NCBI RefSeq assembly: GCF_000003815.2
Contig: NC_049995.1
Coordinates: forward strand, 2,144,296 to 2,208,295
From: Branchiostoma floridae
Lineage: Eukaryota; Chordata; Leptocardii; Amphioxiformes; Branchiostomatidae
DNA: 64,000 nucleotides
Direction of reading: 5' to 3'
Position numbers and translations under genes: made by a program. Each line of letters opens with the position of its first letter. Position 1 is the first letter of the stretch. The notes beneath the pieces were generated by a model. That model was not told the DNA's origin and did not search any database. It worked only from the letters and a program-made list of their open reading frames with translations. Positions 60,101 through 64,000 of the stretch are shown here, one piece after another.

Positions 60101-63100
60101 TTTAATGCTACGGCCAGCAGTAAAGTTTTACGTCATAGCGGTTGTGACGGACCAAAATTAAATGAAAATTCTTGTCAGTATACGCCCATTTTCTCATGAC
60201 TTTTTGTATGCTCATGCAGATTTTTGTTTTGTGCAACTACTAACGGGAAAGAAAGGAACAACAGAGGATGTATAAAGGGACATAGCGGCAGTTAATTGTG
60301 CCGTGTTTCGTTCGGCCGGTATAGTGCACCCCCTTCCAACCACGCGCCCGTTCTCCGTGCAATTCCGCGGTGTGTTCCAATTACGATATTATGTTTTTAG
60401 CAGGACCAGAGAGACAAAATAATTTACACAGAAGAAGTGGCAAAGGTAAGCTGTAACAGCAACATGTAACTGGAGAAAATGATGCGTTGATCATTTGCCA
60501 AATTAGCATTGCTTGAGAAATTGCAGTAAACCGACCGGTATTATGCCAATGGATGTTATTTCATCTGGCCAATCTATTTTGAAATTATTAAGGTTTTCCG
60601 GAATCAGAGTGTTTGTCCGTAATTAAACTGTCGCCTGTTTACTCACACATGTTTCTTGTGTTTCTCGATGTCATGACGACTAGATGGAGCCTGGTCCGAA
60701 TGGGTGGATGGGGACTGCAGTGTGACCTGTGGCGTTGGCGAGCAGACCCAAAGCCGTACCTGCAACAATCCGGAACCCGCCAACGGGGGAGCAGAATGTA
60801 CGCTGGAGGACGGAACGGCAGGACGGACCGAGGAAAGGATCGTACCTTGGCCTTGTGACCGAGGACCCTGCCCTATAGGTAAATGGTTAAGCAATCTAAC
60901 AAAATATTTACTTCATTCCAGCTTTATGGTAATGCTTGCAGCGAAATGAGTTTGCATATCAGCCAGAATATCAGTCATTTTTCTAGTCACATATGTTTCT
61001 TGTACTTCTCAATTTTATGATGAGCAGATGGGGGCTGGTCCGAATGGGTGAATGGGGACTGCAGTGTGACCTGTGGCGTTGGCGAGCAGACCCAAAGCCG
61101 TACCTGCAACAATCCGGAACCCGCCAACGGGGGAGCAGAATGTACGCTGGAGGACGGAACGACAGGACGGACCGAGGAAAGGACCGTACCTTGGCCTTGT
61201 GACCAAGGACCCTGCCCGATAGGTATATGCTACTACATGTTGTCTACAGCTAAATATGTTTGCTTACCGCCTGACAACTCACTTGGAAATAGACTTTTGC
61301 TTCCTCGACACTAGAGTCGTCAGGATTGTTATGGTAATCTCCAAGCACACTTTCGGTGGTTTAAGACAGTAACGTAAACTGGGGAAGGAGTTTAGCCGGC
61401 AGAGGAGTGAGTTTTATTCGATAAATAACATATTTCCATTGTTTTTCTTAATGTCATGACGACTAGATGGGGGCTGGTCCGAATGGGTGGATGGGGACTG
61501 CAGTGTGACCTGTGGCGTTGGCGAGCAGACCCAAAGCCGTGCCTGCAACAATCCGGAACCCGCCAACGGGGGAGCAGAATGTACGCTGGAGGACGGAACG
61601 GCAGGACGGACCGAGGAAAGGACCGTACCTTGGCCTTGTGATCAAGGACCCTGTCCGATAGGTACATGGTTAACCAATCTAACAAAACATTCACTTCATT
61701 CCAGCTTTATGGTAATGCTTGCAGCGAAATCAGTTTGCATATCAGCCAGAATATCAGACACTTTTCCAGTCACACATGTTTCTTGTGCTTCTCAATGTCA
61801 TGACGAACAGATGGTGGCTGGTCCGACTGGGTGGATGGGGACTGCAGTGTGACCTGTGGGGTTGGCGAGCAGACCCAAAGCCGTACCTGCAACAATCCGG
61901 AACCCGCCAACGGGGGAGCAGAATGTACGCTGGAGGACGGAACGACAGGACGGACCGAGGAAAGGATCGTACCTTGGCCTTGTAACCAAGGACCCTGCCC
62001 GATAGGTACATGGTTAACCAATCTGACAAAACATTCACTTCATTCCAGCTTTATGGTAATGCTTGCAGCGAAATCAGTTTGCATATCAGCCAGAATATCA
62101 GACACTTTTCCAGTCACACATGTTTCTTGTGCTTCCTTATGTCATGCCGACTAGATGGGGGCTGGTCCGAAATGGGTGATGCCGACTGCAGTGTGACCTG
62201 TGGCGTTGGCGAGCAGACCCAAAGCCGTACCTGCAACAATCCGGAACCCGCCAACGGGGGAGCAGAATGTACGCTGGAGGACGGAACGACAGGACGGACC
62301 GAGGAAAGGATCGTACCTTGGCCTTGTGACCAAGGACCGTGTCCGATAGGTACATGGCTAATAATCTCACACTCAACTCATTCCAACTAAATAAGTTTGC
62401 TTGACAGTTCGCTTTGGAAAAGACTTTTTCCTTCCTGACAGGATTGTTTCGTGGTCTCTTTTTCTCTTTAGCAGCCCAGTCCCAGGAGACCATGCTTTAT
62501 GGAAATACACCCGAGTGGGTCCGTTTGGACCCCAGGCGTAAATTTTGCAGTGCCATTTGAACATTACTAATCTGAAAAATTTCCTTCCGTGACTTTGTCA
62601 GTCAATATCTGCTATAGCCTCCATAGCAGGATTTCTGGGGCCTTTTTTTGCTCATAATACTTTCGGAGGCCGGCAATCAGAAAACGCCAGCAATCAGCGA
62701 CCGAGTACAAATAGAAATGGCCAGCAAAAGTGTATTATGAGCCAAAAAAGGCCCCAGAAAGCCTGCTATGGAGGCTAATCTGCTATACCTTTTCCTCCGT
62801 TTTGACGAAGATTGGTACAATACTGTGAAATCTATAAAGCCGGGAAGTCTGTGTTCAGGTCGTTGAATTGTCGCACCGTTTTCAGCTTCGTGAAAATATT
62901 ATGAAGGCGATAAATAACACTTTTCCACTCACGCAAGTTTCTTGTGTTTTTTAATGTCATGACGACTAGATGGAGGCTGGTCCGAATGGGTGGATGGGGG
63001 CTGCAGTGTGACCTGTGGCGTTGGCGAGCAGACCCAAAGCCGTGCCTGCAACAATCCGGAACCCGCCAACGGGGGAGCAGAATGTACGCTGGAGGACGGA

Positions 63101-63169
63101 ACGACAGGACGGACCGAGGAAAGGATCGTGCCTTGGCCTTGTGACCAAGGGCCCTGTCCTGTCCGATAG
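50677..63169 (+). CDS. Secreted Sushi-like / 17x TSP1 repeat protein
   Basis: Exons 50677-50756, 51081-51137, 51545-51769 and 52373-52570, then 17 TSP1 exons from 53,124 to 63,169, all phase 1-1 internally; about 1,280 codons in total. The N-terminus has a hydrophobic leader ([17 protein letters not shown]) followed by KKKKN, then two Cys-rich Sushi-like exons. The TSP1 unit reads [38 protein letters not shown], ending [12 protein letters not shown] fits the WxxW C-mannosylation motif and CSVTCGVG fits the CxxS/TCxxG O-fucosylation motif. By family knowledge TSP1 arrays act in extracellular matrix or guidance. The stop lies in the last TSP1 exon (TAG 63,167-63,169). The start codon exon is not identified. 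Confidence 0.82.
50887..50970 (+). repeat. Short repeat (TAGCCTGATTTAAT family), copy 3
   Basis: ATAGCCTGATTTAATCGCGC to GCGTTACACAGACTACTG. Intronic in the TSP1 gene. Confidence 0.65.
51214..51433. mobile_element. MITE, TAACGCTAGTTCACCTTTAT family, copy 3
   Basis: Begins TAACGCTGGGTCACCTTTAT and ends AATAAAGGGGAACTAACGTT, with an inner stem gcaatattttgaag / gatattgc. Intronic. Confidence 0.7.
51545..51769 (+). CDS. Cys-rich Sushi-like exon 1 of the TSP1 gene
   Basis: Phase 1-1. Reads [51 protein letters not shown]: ten cysteines. The RTC...W.G...C ending is Sushi-like, but the extra CxC and C..C pairs make it atypical. Confidence 0.75.
51813..52099 (+). pseudogene. LINE ORF2 C-terminal fragment
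   Basis: Reads [40 protein letters not shown] and [19 protein letters not shown]. This CxxC...C tail closes many LINE reverse transcriptases. It is intronic in the TSP1 gene and only about 90 codons long, so it is a 5'-truncated insertion. Confidence 0.85.
52373..52570 (+). CDS. Cys-rich Sushi-like exon 2 of the TSP1 gene
   Basis: Phase 1-1. Reads [48 protein letters not shown]. It shares the unusual extra-cysteine layout with the previous exon (C..C, xCxxxCxxGC, W.G....C..C), so the two are likely duplicates. Confidence 0.8.
52985..53031. repeat. Perfect hairpin before the first TSP1 exon
   Basis: AAGGAGCTTTTATCAG and its inverse CTGATAAAAGCTCCTT around a short loop. Function unknown. Confidence 0.75.
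53124..53312 (+). CDS. TSP1 exon 1 (189 nt)
   Basis: Phase 1-1, acceptor CTAG, donor GTACGT. Short form (IVPCDQ). A unique Ile replaces Thr in the DGT-G segment. Confidence 0.92.
53770..53964 (+). CDS. TSP1 exon 2 (195 nt)
   Basis: Phase 1-1. Long form with Trp-Pro inserted before the fifth Cys (IVPWPCDQ). Confidence 0.92.
54017..54254. mobile_element. MITE riding in the TSP1 array, copy 1
   Basis: Inverted ends TTTCCAATAGGATGGCGCTC...CTCTCTCTGCGACC and GGTCGCAGAGAGAGCGCAGC...GAGTGGAAA. Copies at 56,837-57,076 and 58,869-59,108, and a broken left end at 54,600-54,690. Confidence 0.8.
54342..54536 (+). CDS. TSP1 exon 3 (195 nt)
   Basis: Phase 1-1, long form. Thr replaces Ala in NPEPTNGG and Thr precedes Cys in QGTCPI. 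Confidence 0.92.
54690..54740 (+). pseudogene. Truncated TSP1 exon remnant
   Basis: Only the 3' end survives ([15 protein letters not shown] with its donor); the 5' part is replaced by the broken MITE end. No acceptor, so it is not expected to be spliced in. Confidence 0.85.
54891..55079 (+). CDS. TSP1 exon 4 (189 nt)
   Basis: Phase 1-1, short form, acceptor CTAG, donor GTACAT. Confidence 0.92.
55217..55405 (+). CDS. TSP1 exon 5 (189 nt)
   Basis: Phase 1-1, short form with DGGC in place of DGDC and QGPCSI at the end. Its downstream intron is nearly identical to that of TSP1 exon 9. Confidence 0.92.
55961..56155 (+). CDS. TSP1 exon 6 (195 nt)
   Basis: Phase 1-1, long form; Lys replaces Glu before the second Trp (WSKW). 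Confidence 0.92.
56596..56784 (+). CDS. TSP1 exon 7 (189 nt)
   Basis: Phase 1-1, short form; Val follows the fourth Cys (AECVLED). Twin of exon 10, 2,032 bp downstream. Confidence 0.92.
56837..57076. mobile_element. MITE riding in the TSP1 array, copy 2
   Basis: Same ends as the copy at 54,017; almost identical to the copy at 58,869 because of the 2,032-bp duplication. Confidence 0.8.
57166..57360 (+). CDS. TSP1 exon 8 (195 nt)
   Basis: Phase 1-1, long form; Asp replaces Glu in WSDW and Asn replaces Asp in LENGT. Acceptor GCAG. Confidence 0.92.
57638..57799. mobile_element. Foldback element, family C, copy in TSP1 array
   Basis: Arms gcctccatagcaggatttct...ggggcc and ggccccagaaagcctgctatggaggc. 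A second copy at 62,611-62,777 sits in the duplicated intron. Confidence 0.85.
57999..58187 (+). CDS. TSP1 exon 9 (189 nt)
   Basis: Phase 1-1, short form, DGGC and QGPCSI variants as in exon 5. Confidence 0.92.
58628..58816 (+). CDS. TSP1 exon 10 (189 nt)
   Basis: Phase 1-1, short form, Met after the fourth Cys (AECMLED). Twin of exon 7. Confidence 0.92.
58869..59108. mobile_element. MITE riding in the TSP1 array, copy 3
   Basis: Duplicate of the copy at 56,837-57,076. Confidence 0.8.
59198..59392 (+). CDS. TSP1 exon 11 (195 nt)
   Basis: Phase 1-1, long form, LENGT variant; twin of exon 8, offset 2,032 bp. Confidence 0.92.
59597..59863. other. Assembly gap (267 N)
   Basis: Gap inside the TSP1 array. 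The exon count across it cannot be trusted; copies may be missing or collapsed here. Confidence 0.95.
60271..60445 (+). promoter_or_regulatory. Possible internal promoter and alternative first exon
   Basis: TATAAAGG at 60,271-60,278, then an ATG at 60,391 ([18 protein letters not shown]) open to a donor GTAAGC at 60,446 in phase 1, which fits TSP1 exon 12. The same sequence could instead be an internal 45-nt exon (60,401-60,445, acceptor TTTTTAG, phase 1-1). Confidence 0.35.
60684..60878 (+). CDS. TSP1 exon 12 (195 nt)
   Basis: Phase 1-1, long form; Ala replaces the second Gly (DGAWSEW) and Arg replaces Gln in CDRG. Confidence 0.92.
61028..61222 (+). CDS. TSP1 exon 13 (195 nt)
   Basis: Phase 1-1, long form; Asn replaces Asp in VNGDC, Thr-Val in place of Ile-Val. 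Confidence 0.92.
61467..61661 (+). CDS. TSP1 exon 14 (195 nt)
   Basis: Phase 1-1, long form; Ala replaces Thr before the third Cys (SRACNN). Confidence 0.92.
61811..62005 (+). CDS. TSP1 exon 15 (195 nt)
   Basis: Phase 1-1, long form; WSDW and CNQG variants. Its flanking introns match those of exon 14 to 16 closely. Confidence 0.92.
62155..62349 (+). CDS. TSP1 exon 16 (195 nt) with compensated frameshift
   Basis: Phase 1-1. A one-base insertion and a nearby deletion change WSEWVDGDC to WSEMGDADC, removing the second Trp of the WxxW motif while keeping all six Cys and the frame. Confidence 0.92.
62611..62777. mobile_element. Foldback element, family C, second copy in TSP1 array
   Basis: Almost the same as 57,638-57,799 and inside an intron duplicated from that region. 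Confidence 0.85.
62970..63169 (+). CDS. TSP1 exon 17, terminal, with stop
   Basis: Same unit, but TGTCC is doubled near the end (63,154-63,165), shifting the frame to CPVR-stop at 63,167-63,169, just before the old donor. All six Cys are retained, so the domain should still fold; the protein most simply ends here. Confidence 0.85.
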
Positions 63170-63424
63170 GTACATCTTAATAATGATCTTACAACACGCT
63201 CATGTGATTCCAACTTTATTCTTAGGCTTGCAGCGATGTCAGTGGACTATCTTTGGGAAACATCTTGACTAGGCAAAACGTGCATGAAAACAGCTGAACA
63301 TCTATGGCGACTTCTAGTCTGTGTACTATAGCATGTCGTCTAAATTGTAGTTACAACAGTTGTGTGGTTGTGAACGCTGATACTCATAATCAATGGGAAA
63401 TATTCGTAAGGAGGATAACTTGAT

Positions 63425-63870
63425 AAGCATTTGTGTACGTGTGTGTACGTTACACTGTTTATGTGTGTCTAAGTGTGTGTGTGTAACACGTAACGTGTGT
63501 CTGTGTGTTTGTGTGTACATGTGCATGTGTCTCTGTGTGTGTACACGTGTGTGTGTATGTAAGTGTTTATGTATACATGTGTGTGTGTACGCGTGCACAT
63601 GTGTGTTTGTGTGTACCTACCTACCTACCTACATACATACATGTGTATGTGTGTGTGTATTTGTGTACATGTGTGTTTGTATGTACATGTGTGTGTGTGT
63701 GAGAAAGTATTTGTGTGTACATGTGTGTTTGTGTTTGTGTGTCTATGTGTACATTTGTGTGCACATGTGTATGTGTGTGTGTGAGTATTTGTGTGTACAT
63801 GTGTGTGTGTCACGGTGCGTATGTCTATGTGTACATGTGTGAGCGTGCGTGATGGGTGCGTGCATGTCTG
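63425..63870. repeat. (TG)n-rich microsatellite
   Basis: Imperfect TG tract with TACC/TACA patches at 63,616-63,643. Cys/Val-rich frames over it are artefacts. No further TSP1 copy is seen to 64,000. Confidence 0.95.
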
Positions 63871-64000
63871 TGTCCAGGCCACTTTGTTTCTTGCAACCAA
63901 GGATTGGGAAAACTCCATCTGAAGATCTCCCTAGATATATACACTTGATTTGTGATAGGACAGAAAGGCTTTAATGCGACGTTCTGCACTAGCTATTTTT

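Noticed and set aside
53124-63169. Long open frames on the minus strand and in the other plus frames across every TSP1 unit
   Set aside because: They recur because the exon repeats. The accepted frame alone has splice sites, six Cys and known motifs.

Overview
The window is animal nuclear DNA, most likely from a lancelet (Branchiostoma or a close relative). It has small exons with consensus splice sites, very dense short transposable elements, tRNA-derived SINEs and LINE remnants. The shuffled extracellular modules (CUB, Sushi, SRCR, LDLR propeller, EGF, C-type lectin, LDLa, Frizzled CRD, kringle, Kazal, TSP1, Gla) are typical of amphioxus. The species is inferred, since no search was possible. 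Exons were built by hand from splice sites, reading phase and domain logic. In three of the four gene models the listed exons join in frame throughout; the fourth lacks its start-codon exon.

Region 1 (1,070-22,743, + strand): one large gene of 31 in-window exons, about 1,828 codons, whose 5' end lies upstream. Domain order is CUB, Sushi, four group-A SRCR domains, six-bladed LDLR-type propeller, EGF, C-type lectin, LDLa, Frizzled CRD, kringle, Sushi, then a complete nicotinic-type Cys-loop receptor subunit with four membrane helices. Covalent fusion of a pentameric ion channel subunit to a long adhesive, receptor-like ectodomain is the main discovery candidate here.

Region 2 (23,194-33,048, - strand, convergent with region 1): a complete secreted eight-Kazal protease inhibitor gene, 11 coding exons, 704 aa, with signal peptide and TATA box. 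A minisatellite beside its penultimate exon is built from copies of that exon's 3' end and splice donor.

Region 3 (33.4-50.5 kb): repeat-rich. It holds LINE remnants, a (GGAT)n array, a hAT MITE with perfect target duplication, a TTAA-flanked MITE, SINEs, and a roughly 7.5-kb foldback-type transposon (37.3-44.8 kb) whose long inverted termini contain 64-bp tandem repeats. The foldback element sits in the first intron of a small - strand gene (36,593-45,591). That gene encodes an 88-aa secreted protein with a gamma-carboxylation-type propeptide and a Gla domain.

Region 4 (50.6-63.2 kb, + strand): a secreted protein with two cysteine-rich Sushi-like exons followed by 17 nearly identical, phase-symmetric TSP1 exons and one truncated copy. 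The last exon carries a 5-nt duplication that creates a stop. Exons are far more alike than most introns, which points to recent amplification and homogenisation. A TATA box and a compatible first exon inside the array suggest a possible internal promoter. The window ends in (TG)n simple repeat.
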